The position numbers were made by a program, and so were the translations under genes. A model generated the notes under the pieces. It was not told the origin of the DNA. It worked only from the letters and a program-made list of their open reading frames with translations, and searched no databases. A stretch of 64,000 nucleotides of DNA from Fallopia convolvulus (lineage: Eukaryota; Streptophyta; Magnoliopsida; Caryophyllales; Polygonaceae), in the NCBI GenBank assembly GCA_964016875.1, contig OZ024735.1, positions 191,001 to 255,000 of the forward strand, written 5' to 3'. Each line of letters starts with the position of its first letter. Within the stretch, counting starts at the first letter, position 1. Positions 40,857-53,400 of this stretch are shown in pieces.

Positions 40857-43702
40857 TTCTCCTCCACTTGAAATCAAACTGTCCTCGGTTCGACGGCGGG
40901 GTTATCATCGAGAATATAAGCACTAGAATCAAACTTCTTGGTGGCATGGAAAGGTCCATCATCACTTCTTTTTCGCTTCTTGACCTTTATGTGAGCAAAC
41001 CTACTTTGACACACATCTAGCACACCATTAGAAGTAACCAAATTGACTTAATTTAGGACACTTACCTCAATTTTAATCAAGATGAAACACGCTTTCATTA
41101 GTGCATTCTCCATGGCCACGTTGCACATGGCTAAGGCACGGTGTTCCACCTTTCCTTGAATACCAGATTTTTTCACATTCTCTCAGAGCTCTTTTGGCCC
41201 AATTGTAGCTTCCTGAGAGTGCCTACTTTGGTCCAAATTTGAGCCAAAACGCACGAGTGGATTGGGAGAACGCCCACTTTCATTGTTGGTGCGCCGCTCA
41301 GTGTTGGGTACGGGCTTGGGCTGCGGCACTTTCTGGGCACCCGTCATTTTTCCTCGACGCTCCTCAACTAAACCATCATATTTCTACCTATTTTTGGTGT
41401 GGTTCAAGTTTGGCTCAATTTGGGGCTCATTTGCTTAACCACCCGTCGATGCCACCTTTTGGCACTCGTTGTACCTCGGTGGCACGCCTAGCCTCGTCAA
41501 GCGCTCTTGCTTGATTTCACCTCACTTGATCCTGGAAAACTTCATAGGGAGAGAGGGTTAGAAGAGTATTTTTTTCTCCCAAGATGGTTAAAAGCATAAG
41601 TGTTAAGGTAGCCATCATATATTACTTTCTTATCAAACAACCATGGCCTACCTAGAAGGATATGAGTGCATTCCATTTGAGAAACATTACAAGTTATCAC
41701 ATCATTATAAGAACCAATGGAAATATGCACATCACAAGTATGGGTGATTATTTTGGAAGCATCCGAATTAATTCCATTAAGACCGTATTGTAGGGCACGC
41801 AATCTAGTTGGAAGTTGCAAATCATGAACCACTCTAGCATTAATCAAATTGCAACAACTTCCACTATCAATAATCATATTAAGGCATTGGTTGCGTACCG
41901 TACACCGAGTGTGGAAGATGGTCTCTCTATGGTCCGTTCTAGGAGCCTCTTGAATGGTGAAAACGTCCCTTTGGTTCACATAAGCATATGCTTGCTCCAT
42001 CTTGGGTTGGACGAATTCCTCCTCATAGTGCTCGCCATTAGTATCCTCCTCCTCCACTTGTGGTGGAGCTACATCCTCCTCGGCCTCTTGATCATCCGTG
42101 ACATAGCCTTGGGTTGTGTAGTACATCGTTTTGGAGTTGGTACAATCAAGAGCAAGGTGGCCTCTCCCTTGGCACTTAAAGCACTTCACTTCACTTGGGG
42201 GTTGGCTTTGGGATTTGCCAATGGTTGGCTTCCTAGACACACTTGCCTCAATTATGGGTGAGTTTGAAACTCCCCGAGGTTGAGAAGAAGGGTTAGAAGC
42301 ATAAGGTTTAGAAGTAGAGTTAGGGTTAGATGAATACCTTCTTTGGTTACTTGAACCCCACGCCTCCTTCTTCTTCCTTTGGAGTTGATTGTAGTAGAGT
42401 TGTGCCGCATTCACAAGCTTGGTAGGATCCTCAATTTGCAAGAACTCCACGACATCTCTAACCTTAGTGTTCAAGCTTGTGGGGGTGCGCCTTGATGGTT
42501 GTTATTGTTGTTCATAGCACTCTCGCCCACATAGCAAGGCAATGGCATGTCCTCGGGTTCCTCCATGTCTTCATAGTAATTACTTCCAATAGGGGCCAGA
42601 TTTCAGTCATGTGGCACATAGGTGTTTTGCCAAGTTGTAGGTAATGCCGCCCACGAACCCTCCTCATCGGCACGCTTGTTTGGTGGCTTGTAAGGCGCCT
42701 TTGAATTTTATGGACCCTTCATGGACTTGATCTTTAGTGGATGAGGCCCGGGCTGAGTCATTAAGACATATTCATATTTTGATAGATGTGCCTCGTAGGG
42801 ATAAGTTGTGGAGCCAATGTGTAGTTTGTTGAAGTCGTTGCTCACGCCTTCATAACCTGAAGCTAGTCCCTTGCCTTTGTTGGATGATATGGATGTAGAA
42901 TAGGACTGCAAAGGCAAAGAAGACATAAGAACAAAAGATGTGTTACTAGAAAAAAGAATTGACGAAGAGTTTAGAGGCACTTTACTAGACGCCAATTGTG
43001 TTGGTGGAAGAGTTAGGCCGAATGACTCGGTTGTGGACACTTGCGTCACGCCAACACTAGCATTCGTCTTTGGGCCTTGGTTAGCACGTAACTCCATGAG
43101 TAAATTGGTGGCGGAAGTGATTTGATCTTGAAGGTCACCAAATTTTGTGTTAATTTTTGCTTCTAAAGCCTCAAACTTGGGTTGTGCAGTCTCCAACACC
43201 ACTTTGGCAATCCTTGGGTTTTCAATGTGAGAGTTTCATCAAAGACTCTAGCAATGTATTCAGACGTGTTCTTGTCCATGCCATATTCCGAGAGGAACTT
43301 CTTCTTTTCTTCGTTTACAACCATCCTAGAAAGGAAACCACACAAGCAAGTAAGGTATTCAAAGAGTTCTACTACTTAAAGCTACACCTCGTCAAGCCAA
43401 GACTTGTTCTTGCTCAATCACGATTGAAATTTTAGTTCAATAGGTAACTAGGGCAAGCTTTCAACTAAGGTGAGATAAGGAGAGAGATATCAAGTAAGAC
43501 AATTGAAAGGCAATTAAACACAATGCAATTGTTCACAAGAGAATCGAATTCCTTTAAAGCGACTAAGCTATTATGATATGCAACTACAAGCCTTAACAAA
43601 GGAATCAAAATGCAACAATGTAATGAAATTTCTTTTTGGTGAAAGTGCTCTACAAGTAGGGTAGATTACGTTCTTTTTTTTAATTTTTTTTTGATTTATA
43701 CA
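40857..43702 (-). mobile_element. Gypsy-D: pol-less gypsy element interior
   Basis: From the LTR inward on the - strand's 3' side: purine tract, a short reading frame ending FDSSAYILDDNPAVEPRTV (about 40890-40950), non-coding DNA, then Gag-protease (41542-43345) and about 350 bp of possible leader. No reverse transcriptase, RNase H or integrase. The right side is broken by Gypsy-B at 43703. Confidence 0.82.
41542..43345 (-). pseudogene. gag-pro: Gypsy-D Gag-protease, central gag disrupted
   Basis: N-terminal pieces are MVVNEEKKKFLSEYGMDKN (about 43318) and KFEALEAKINTKFGDLQDQI (about 43180); between about 42475 and 42707 the frames are broken and most of the Gag core is gone. The open frame 41542-42474 has the knuckle CFKCQGRGHLALDC and an aspartic protease with MIIDSGSCCNLINA and HILLGRPWLFDKKV, close to that of Gypsy-E (VIIDSGSCGNFLS; HILLGRPWQFDCHV). 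Similarity stops after the protease, where reverse transcriptase would normally begin. Confidence 0.85.
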
Positions 43703-45546
43703 TGATCGCTCCTCACCGAGGGCGAGAGTCTCAAAATAAATTTATAATCAAGATCCCGTTGTAGTACGGAGGTCAGGTTCGAACACGGGGAATTATGGAT
43801 TGCGCGAAGTTCGGTTGATAGACTACGAAACACGGGAAAACAAAGCTAAACGCTCAAGGATCGAGCTTGTCAGGCTCGATCCCGAACCTAAGAGGTTCGA
43901 GCGCACGCCCAGAAACAAGGAAAAGGGCTACTGGAGGCTTGATCCCGAGCCTAGGGGGCTCGATCACGACGCACTACCCAAACACAAGGGAAAAACAAGG
44001 GAAACTAAGGAGATCCTAGGGTAGGGGTTCGAATCAACACCAATCATACATACTCAAACTCGAATCCAATCAAATCATGCTTTAAAACACAAGGATCGAC
44101 GACTTTCGCAATCAATCAAGCCTAGCTCGATCGACTTTCGTAAACCTAAGGCTCACTATCTACTCCTATGACCGTGAGATCAAGAGGCTTTCGCTTCTTC
44201 CCTTCGAACCGAGCCTTGTAATTTCCTTTTCACTTTCGCTACTTCGCCAACTATAAGGTTCGTTCCTCAACTTTCGCAAAGGCATCAACTCAAGAGCAAA
44301 TAGACATGGAATTCAAGCATTCAATTCATGGATTCAACTCAAACACATGCAATGGGGCACCAATTGTGCAATCAATCACTCAATCCTCATAAATCATGCC
44401 TAGATCTCATGGATTGAGAGGCTTTTGCTTCGTCCAATCCGTTCGGTCGGTTTTCACAAACCAAACGACCTCCTCTCTACTCCTTGGCCATTGATTTTCC
44501 ACTTTCGCCAAATCCATTCAGATCTAGCTTGCAATTGGCTTTTCTCTCTCGGTACTTTGCCAATTGCAAGTCGATCTCAAGCTTGCAGTAGAGAGGATGA
44601 AGATCTAGGGCAATCAAGAGGGGGAAATGGACCAATAAAGCCCAATTGGGTTGGGATCTCACCCCATCCCTTGGATCCAACAATCTACTCAACAAACATG
44701 AAGGAAACCAAAGCAAACAACAAAATCCAAGCACAAATCATGATCAAGCAAGGCCGAATAACAAACCGAGCAAGGAGAGGGGGAACGAACCACAAACAAG
44801 CAACAAAAGCCAAAGCCGGAATTAAGAAAGGAAAAGAAGAATACTTACACTCCAAAGGCTAGATCCACAAATCTCTACTCAATTCTCCAAGGATATCTCT
44901 AATCACCTTCCAAATCTCCCCAAAAGAGGCTAGATCCCCTTTTGGGAAGACTCTCTCAAATATCACCTAACCCTAGCTCTCTCAATCTGATCCCCCCTCA
45001 AAATATCCCACCTAACACCTTTTGCACAAGTATTTTTAGGAATTAAAAAGAAAATCCCGAAAAAGCCCAAGTCGGCGAACATGATCGAAGCGGAGGAGGT
45101 TCGGGATCGAGCCTCACTGGCTCGATCCAAGGCTGACGCCTGAACTTTTCCATCGAACCTACAGGTGGTTCGGGATCGAATCTCACAGGGTCGATCCTGA
45201 GCCTTACTTCTTGATTCTTCGCCCGGTTTGATCTCGTTTTGGCTCGGTTTGACTCGGTTCTTCGCCCCTTCGCTTGGTCTTCACTTGTAGATCTTCTTGG
45301 CCTCTTTCCTTGCATCATTAGGTTTTCTTAAGCTCCTTGATTTCCTCCACTTTGTGTTGATGCTTCAATCTCCATCAAACTATTGCTCCAAAAGTCCTAC
45401 AAAACACCACAAATGCACGTAGTCCCCGAATCTCATAGAAATGCGGAAACTAAGCTAAAAGCCTCCAAAAGAAAGGAGAAATTAAAGAAACCAACTCTAA
45501 ACTAAGCTTAGAAAGACCTATAAACAAACCTAAAAGATGGACATTA
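43703..45546 (-). repeat. Gypsy-B 3' LTR (left copy)
   Basis: 1844 bp; on the - strand TAATGTCCATC...GCGATCA (the first dinucleotide TG has become TA). Motif blocks at 43856-43970 and 45083-45203. Its TATA position reads TGCAAAA, a likely mutation compared with the right LTR. Confidence 0.9.
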
Positions 45547-47968
45547 AAACACCCCATACTTAAGCTTGCTTGTCCTCAAGCAATAACTTGCAATCAAAAC
45601 CAAAACATGGATGTCAAGTAAAGCACAAATCAAAAACATATTTTAAGCACAATATGATTCAAAGGTAAGCAACCAAACGTCATCACATATGTATGCATGC
45701 TTCAAGATCAAATCTTCACTTCCTAGCCTCACTTTAAGGGAAATGTGATCAATGTATATGCTCTCAAGTGTGTATGGGCTAATGCAAAATAATGCATCTC
45801 TCCACTCATGCCTTGTGCAAAATCTCTTTCATCATTGAATATTATATTACCAATCTCTCTATCTAGAGATGCCATAACTTACTAATACGAAATGAACTTG
45901 GGCTCAATGGAAATCCTCGTAGAGGATTCCATTCGGCCGGGTTGTAATGGGGCTCGGTATTTCATGAGGGAAGGAATTATATGGCCATGTGGTGCTCAAT
46001 CCGGGATGAACAACCTAAAATACTCACACACATCACCAAACCACATCCCACTACTCAACCAAACAACTCTCAAAAACCATCAAAACTCATACCCAAAATA
46101 TTTGACCCACAAATTCCACTTACATCTCAACACTAGGATTGTTAGCTTTTCTTTTCTTTCTTTCTTTTTCTCACATTTTTCCTCAACACTTTTGAGCCAC
46201 TGGGGTTCGAACCCGAACCACATGGTTCGAACCGAACCTTTCTTTCACTTCTTGCTCATTCTTTTCAACTTTTCATTTCTTTTTCCAACACCCTTAAACT
46301 TTCTTCACAAAGATGCACTACCCAAAAAAATGTTTGCCACATTCTTGCCCTCACCCAAAGTTTTCCACAAAAAATCAACTCCAAAGCCACTCAACTAATG
46401 TTCGAATCCCGCTAAGGGTCAAGCTATCATCGGCTAGGAATTATAATTTTGAGGAGCTACAAACAAAAGGCTTAAGGCTAGAATGGGGCTATCAATCAAG
46501 GAATAACGTAGGGTAGATAAAGGAATATAATGTAGGCTAAAAATATACAAGTTCAATTTCAATACTAGCAAGCATGATCATGTCTCATAGCGGCTTCAAG
46601 AAATAAATATGCACCTCAATAATAAAGAGATCATGACACAAGAGAGTACACTCACAACAAAAGAGGGATATATACAAAGAAAATCATCCCTAAGGCCAAA
46701 AATATCTCACATGGTTCACACAATACTAGGAAGCAAATAATTGAAACCTTAAGCACACATGCTCAATTATAGTTGCAAACCATGAATCATGAATAAAAGC
46801 AACATCATAAGACAAGGCTAAACCATCCAAAGCATGCCATTGAATTACATGAAAGTAAATTATTAGTTCTCATCATCGGACACTTAAGTAGGGTCATTTA
46901 TCAAGTCCAAAACAAAACACACAAAATGCAAAATATTTTTTTGATTTTCGACATTTTTTTCAAATTTTTAGGGATTTTCAAAATTTTCTCACAAAAAGCA
47001 AAAACTAGCAAACACACAAAAAAAAAACTCAAGTATATACAAGAGTTCCCTTTTCCCCACCCCATACTTAAAATATACAATGTCCCCATTGCATCCAAAT
47101 AAAACCAAAAGGGAAAATAAAAAGGGAACTTACTAGACAAGACACTTGAAGCTTGGAAGAATGGAGATTCGTCGACATCGACACATGGGGCGGTGAAGGT
47201 GGATCGGCATAGGCTCGAACCTCTAAGGAAGTGGTCGAGATCGACCTTGGAGGTTCGGGCGAGGGATGGATGTAGTCCATCCGGGCTCCTCTTGACTTGC
47301 ATCCTCGTTGCTCGTCCTTTACTCGTTCCATATCACCCTTTCGAGCTCATCTTTCCACCAAGAAGCACCTACATATTCACCACAAAGATACTATCCCAAA
47401 TATTTGCACTCAAAGGGTTAGATACGAGGGGTTAGCAAGATAAGCTCAAATCCTAAAAATAAGAAAAAGGAAAGAAAATCTAGGATACGTTGGGTTGCCT
47501 CTCGATAAGCGCTCGTTTAACGTCATTAGCTTGACGTCTTTACCTTCACTCGTCAAGGTGGGAAGTAAGGCTCGGGGTCCATGAACGCCCCTTGCCTCTA
47601 CTCGTCATAACAAAAGAATTAAGGCCATCCTCTATAGTTCAACCAAACATGTGCTTCGGCCTCGTCATAATGGCCGGGGACCCCATACTTATCCCAAGGA
47701 TAGTCGGAACTCATATACATCGAGTATGGTCCATCCCCACCATATGACTCACAAGAATACCCTAGAGAAGGGTTAGAGAAAAATGAAGCCCAAAGTGGTT
47801 CCACCCTCTCGAAACAAAAATAGAAAAAGAAGAGATAGGAGAGGGCGAGTAAAAGTCGGAAACCGGGGGTATAGAAGACGAGTGGGGATACTTACCTTCA
47901 ACTTGCATGGGATCCAAACTCGGCTCTTGAGGATCCTCACTCTCATCTTTGCACTTGACTCCTTCACT
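45547..47968 (-). other. Gypsy-B polypurine tract, 3' UTR and position of the extra ORF
   Basis: Next to the LTR the - strand reads AGTATGGGGTGTTT after TTGAGGACAAGCAAG, as in Gypsy-A. Motif clusters lie at 46203-46245 (GGTTCGAACCCGAACC) and 47200-47285. A weak frame at about 47160-47331 occupies the place of the Gypsy-A short ORF but I cannot support it as a gene. No pol. Confidence 0.72.
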
Positions 47969-48614
47969 TTAAACCTCTACAAGCAAGAGGTGCTCATTCG
48001 GGCTCGAGTCATTCATCAACTTGATGTCAACGGCCTCGGTCTCGTTCAAAGCGGAGTTGAACCGGAACTCGACCTTTTCTTCTTCAACTTCAAAGGAGAG
48101 AGAGCCTTTCTTCACTTCATCAATCATTGCACCTTGCCCATGAGCCTCAAGATCGAGCAAAGAAGGGTCGAAATCAAGCTCGGAAACATGCTTTGCCTCA
48201 TGATCGAACAGGCGAGGCTCGATCCCGATCCATGTAGGCTCGATCACGGTGCGCAGAAACAAATTTCCACCAGGATCGACCCTTGGGAGGGTCGTGCATG
48301 ACCCTAAATGGGTCGGTCTTGGCCCCTCTTCTTCCTCTTTAGGAGATGGTGGCTCGAGCAATTCTTCGACTCTTCTTAAGGGCTCGACTCAGACCTCATC
48401 ATAGCTTGATTGGCCTCTCGGATATTCATCGGGATAGCTCGGAAGATACCTTTGAGGCCTCGAGACTTGGGACTCCAAGTAATCAAGTTGGGTGTCGACG
48501 CTTTTCCTCCAAGCATCAAATTCGCCAAGTCTTGACTCCATTTCACCCATCCATTCATCTATCTTCTCGTGCATCCCATTGATCGCCTCTTGAAACCTAT
48601 GTACCCACGGAGGA
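47969..48614 (-). pseudogene. Gypsy-B gag-pro remnant, C-terminal side
   Basis: Reading on the - strand from 48614: PPWVHRFQEAINGMHEKIDE, MGEMESRLGEFDAWRKSVDT (Gypsy-A has MRTQFNEFGAWRRQVDN), a stop near 48388, then a linker and SFEVEEEKVEFRFNSALNET, matching the end of the Gypsy-A protease (SFEIGEEKVDFHFNKALNEP). The protease active site is deleted. Motif sites crowd the linker (48145-48385), as in Gypsy-A. The upstream part is across Gypsy-E at 56784. Confidence 0.82.
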
Positions 48615-49514
48615 TGATGTGAGCCCCACCAGGACGGCTAGCCATGACGAGGAGGACATGTCCGTGCGCTCCGATGGACCGATCACACGAGCTAGGACTC
48701 GGGCCATAACCCGAGCCACTTCGTCCATCATCGCGCGCGCCATCGCAAGCCACGACGCAACCACCGGCGCGCCCCTCTCCACATGCCTCGTCACCATAGC
48801 CGCGCCGAGTCTCCAGCCCGACGCCTCGCACCGCAGCGCCGAGAACCTCCTTCTCGGCACCGTCCCAGTCGCGAGCGTCGAGCCACATGCCACGCCGGGC
48901 CACCCCGGCGTGGGAACTTGAGGCTCCAGCGCGCCTCGGCCTCGACACTTGAGGCTCGAGCGCGCGCCAGCCTCGGCACGCCGATGCCATGCCGCGTGCT
49001 TGCCAGCGTCGCGACACGCCCTTGGCGCGCCACAGCCTTGTCACGGCCTTGTCGCGACACTCGCGACATGGCCACCGTGACCTATTTTATTTCTTACTAT
49101 TTTTAGAACTATTTTTACTATTTTTATGCATTTTGGGCTTGGGCTAAATGGTTGGGCCGCATGTTTGCCTCCCCCTTCATTTCCCCATGCCGCCGCCTAG
49201 GGTTTTCTAGCTAGAGCGCGCCTCCTTCTCCTATATAAGGAGCACGCCCCTCTATGTATTTCTCACGCTTGAATTAAACTACCGTTATGCTGTCGAGTTT
49301 ACTCCAGATTGTTTGTTAAGGCGTCAACCAATTTCTCTTCTCATCCCATATTCATCAGTTCTCCCTCAAAAGAGAGCACCTTCTCATCCTTTCAATTCTC
49401 TTCTCACCAAAGTCTAGTCGATTTGACTCTAAAACCTATCCAACCGTGCGTGAGACGACCATTTACGAGTCCATCTTCGATCCTCTCGTGAATCTCCCAA
49501 CGGGGTTCACATCA
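48615..49514 (+). repeat. Gypsy-E 5' LTR
   Basis: 900 bp. It begins with about 300 bp still open as the polyprotein tail, is rich in GGCGC sites (48760-49040), and has CTATATAAGG at about 49231-49240 as a likely TATA box. Confidence 0.95.
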
Positions 49515-49516
49515 AC

Positions 49517-49534
49517 TGGTATCAGAGCCTCAGA
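49517..49534 (+). other. Gypsy-E primer binding site (initiator tRNA-Met)
   Basis: TGGTATCAGAGCCTCAGA, 2 bp after the LTR end ...CATCA. Confidence 0.92.
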
Positions 49535-50426
49535 TTGCGTAAGTCTTTCTCTCACTTTTACTCGTTTTTTGCACGAAATTTATTTTTCTTCTCCACCATT
49601 TTCATTAGCTTCCGCCATATCTACCATCATTCACTTAGATCCATCGTTATTTGCCTTAAAATATCCGAAAAATCCACAAAACAATCACCAAAACCCCGCC
49701 GACTTGCACTTGTTTCGGTTCATCATCTTAAGATTTCGAGCTTGCTTGCATTCTTCATGTTTGTTTGAATTGATTGAGTTGTGCAGGTCGACCATACTTT
49801 CTGTTTGTGTGAGATTCGGTCCGATCTTGGCCGATCTCGTGTTTGTTAGAAAAGGCAAGAATCTTGCAAGATCTTGTTAGTTGCCGAACAATTCAAAAAA
49901 AAAAAAACAAACAATTGGATAAGTAAAGCCAAAATAAGGCAACCTTATCCTATTAAATTAAAAAAAAAAGATTTTGTGGGGACACACAAGCCAAAATAAG
50001 GCAAGTGTTTCCATATTTGCAATTATTTGATTCGGCCCCCTTGATTTCATATCTTTCCATATCTTCTCCATTATCTTATCATATCTTCCATATCTTTCTT
50101 GTTAGGAAATCTTGCTTGATTGATAATATTTGATTGCAAGAATCTCGCCCTTTCCTTAAGGCCGAGATCCCTCTCTCTCCTTCTTTCTTTTCTTGCCAAG
50201 GCTTACCCTAAGCCTCCTCCTCCTCTCTCTCTTCTTACTTGCATGCTTGATTGTCTTGCTTGTTTGTGCTTTTGTGTTGTTCCTTACTTGCGCACGTCGA
50301 GATCCAAGCCTCCCCTACCCTTCGAGTACTTTTCGTGCAAACTAAGAGTACTTGCGTGGTGAGTCTTACAATATCTCGGCGCTTCTATTTGCTTGTTGTT
50401 GAGAATATTTTAACCCCTTTTCTTTC
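49535..50426 (+). other. Gypsy-E leader, non-coding
   Basis: About 0.9 kb between primer site and gag. It is pyrimidine-rich with an A-rich stretch near 49890-49970. Open frames here (49446-49880, 50120-50362) have no recognisable domain. Confidence 0.65.
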
Positions 50427-53400
50427 ATGTCTATGGTCGAGATTGGAGAAGGAAGTATGGAAGGGGATGAACTTTCAAACCAACAAGGAATTCAGCCACC
50501 GAACCCACCGCCGGCTCCAAGTAGCCTTCTCGGCGCGCCGAACGCATCGGCGCAAGGGCTCGCCCCCGCAGCGGGTCTCGCGGCGCTTGAGGCGCGCTTT
50601 TCCAACCTCGAAGGATTGATGACGAGGTTTCTCAACCAGCAGTCGGCGCCACCAGCCGTGACGATTCATACGCAGCACGCGCATCCGAGCGTAACGCCAC
50701 ACGGCGTCTCGGTTCTACGGGCTTCGGCGCAAGAAAAAGGAAAAGGGCCTTTGGTGGACTCGACTAACCCGAATGGGATCCAACGTTTGGAATCCATGAA
50801 GGAAAGCCGACCCACAAATCAGGCTCAACAGGTGGACGACGTTGTTGACGTTCATTCCGATGAGGAGTACGACTCCGAGGAGTGGCGGCGTCAACAATCG
50901 AAAAAGAAGAAAAAGGCGGTCATACGACGCCTAAGAAAAACAAATCCAAAGGCCGAGATGACTTCGATGTCGATGACTATCGAGGCCATCAAAGCCCCAC
51001 AACTCCATATTCGGAAACCGAGGACTCTATGACGGAGTACGAGGAAGCTTCCGAGGAGGATTTTGACCACCCTCCGGTCCATGATTCGGAGGAGTGGATA
51101 GATCGGGATCGGGATTGGATTCCGAGACCCAAGTTGCCCGTGAACCGCGCGGAGTATGATCGGCTCGAGGGCCGTGACAACCGCGAACGGCCTCGGCGCA
51201 ACGGGGATCGGCGTCGCCAAGACCGACACCGAGAGCACCAGCGGCGCCCTCGGCGCGACGAGGACGAGGACCCCAGCGACGGAAGCGACGTCTCCAGCCG
51301 AGGCCATGGCCGAGGCCCACGACGCCGACGCACACCCCCTCCGCGTGCCAACCGGCGCGCCACAAACGATCGTCCGGCGCATGTATCACGCCGCGACGTC
51401 AAGGTAAAATTTCAAGAATTTTTTGGTAATTACAACCCTGATGAATTTATTTCTTGGTTACAGGGTACCGAGCACGTGCTCAAACATTGCCATTACGAGG
51501 AGCACGAGAAGGTCGAGGTGGTGACCCTTCACTTTAGGGGTGTCGCTCGGATGTGGTGGAACCGATTCGAGTCGGATCGGGCCCGAAAGGGTAAAGCCCC
51601 CATAACCGAATGGCATCAACTCGTGTTTATTATGAAGAGGAAGTTCATCCCGCTCGACTACAAGGAAAAAGTGAGGATCTTGATCCAAGACGCTCGACAA
51701 GGTTCTCGGACGCCCGAGGAGTTTTTTGCATACCTCGAAGACTTGTTCTTCAAGGCCGGCATTAGCGCTTCCCCGGGAGCGTTGAGGTCTCGTTTTGTGG
51801 AGGGGCTTCACCAATGGATCCGAGATCGGTTGGTTGTCTTGCCAATCAAAGATTTGGGGCGTTTGATACACACGTCCATGGAGCTTCACACGCAATTCAA
51901 AAGGCCGAAGACGTCCACTTTTACAAGGTATAATTCTTCCCCTAGTCCATCCGCTTTAGGAACTAACCGGTTTGTTCCTCCTTCCATGTCTAAATCCAAG
52001 GTAGGTACCCCAACGACGGACTCCAAGGGCGCTTCGGTTGGCCAAAACCGTGACAAGGCAGCCCCTCCCCCACAAAGGACTCGAGACATCGAGTGCTATT
52101 TATGTGGTGGCCGAGGGCACTTGAAACGCGATTGCCCTAACTCGAAGCGAGTGCTTTTTTCGGCTCAATCCGCAGCGTATGAGAGTGTGGATGAAATTGA
52201 GTCCGAAGAGGAGGACGCCGCGCCAATCGAAGATGGTGCATATTGTGCGCCATCGGACATCGACGCCGGCATCGACAAATTGTTGCTAGTGACGCGCCGA
52301 GCGCTTAGCATGAGGGAATCCATGCCAACCGATCAACGGGAAAACATTTTCCGTACTCGATGCTTGGTACAAAACAAGTCCCTTAGTGTGATCATAGATT
52401 CGGGATCGTGCGGGAACTTCTTATCAAGGAAAGTGGTCGATCATTTCAAGTTGCCACAAACGGATCATCCAAGGCCGTACAAGCTTGCATGGATCTCCAA
52501 CGATGGCGACCATTGGATCCGTAAACAGGTTAATCTTTCCTTTTCTATTGGTTTATATTCTGATTCTATACTCTTTGATGTCACGGACATGGACGCCACC
52601 CACATTCTTCTTGGCCGTCCATGGCAATTTGACTGTCATGTGATTTATGATGGCCGGTTGAACACTTACATGTTCAATTACCATGGTAAACGCATGACCA
52701 TCTTACCTATGTCTCCGAGTGAAACATTGCAGGATGAGGCCGAAAGGCAACAAGCAAACGCTCGGGACAAGTCCACGGCCGCGCCTACGCCGAATTCAAG
52801 ATCCAACGGCGCTTCTGGCCATGAGACGAATTTCGTCGGCGCTCCTGGTGTCCAAACACACCATTCTGGTGTTCATGATGATCCAGACCAGAAACGCCGA
52901 CACAAGTTGAATAAAGACCCCCGAACGCCGGGCTCGTCCTCGGCTGCGCATCGCAGCGCGCCAGCGCACATGCCTAGCGGCGCTGGCTCGATCCAACACA
53001 CTTCCAGCGGCGCGCCCGGTGCCGAACATCATCCCTGGCCAAGCACTGGTGGCCAGCAAATTGGTGACCCTGGAGCACCTCGGGTGCGCGAGGACGCCGA
53101 GCCACCTCTTCTCGGTTCGGTGCAAGACCGGCTTTTCCTATGCCGTCGGCGCGATGTGGTCAAACACATCGAGGGGAGTACTACTTGCTTTCTTTTGTGT
53201 CCATTGCTTAATATTTCCATTGATTCGACACATGTATTACCCCCTTCTATTTCTGACTTGCTGCAGGAGTATTCTGATGTTATGCCTGCCGACCCCGACG
53301 GGTTGCCACCTATTCGGGGGATCGAGCATCGCATCGATCTCATTCCCGACGCTTCATTGCCAAACCGGGCTGCGTATAGGGCGTCACCTAAGGAGACTCA

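Noticed and set aside
44425..44862. 145-codon frame in the Gypsy-B LTR
   Set aside because: It lies inside an LTR with no domain and is only partly open in the second LTR copy.
48559..49044. 161-codon Arg/Ala/Gly-rich - strand frame in the Gypsy-E LTR (also 55803-56303)
   Set aside because: High GC makes long frames in all directions; the + strand tail of the polyprotein explains the region better.
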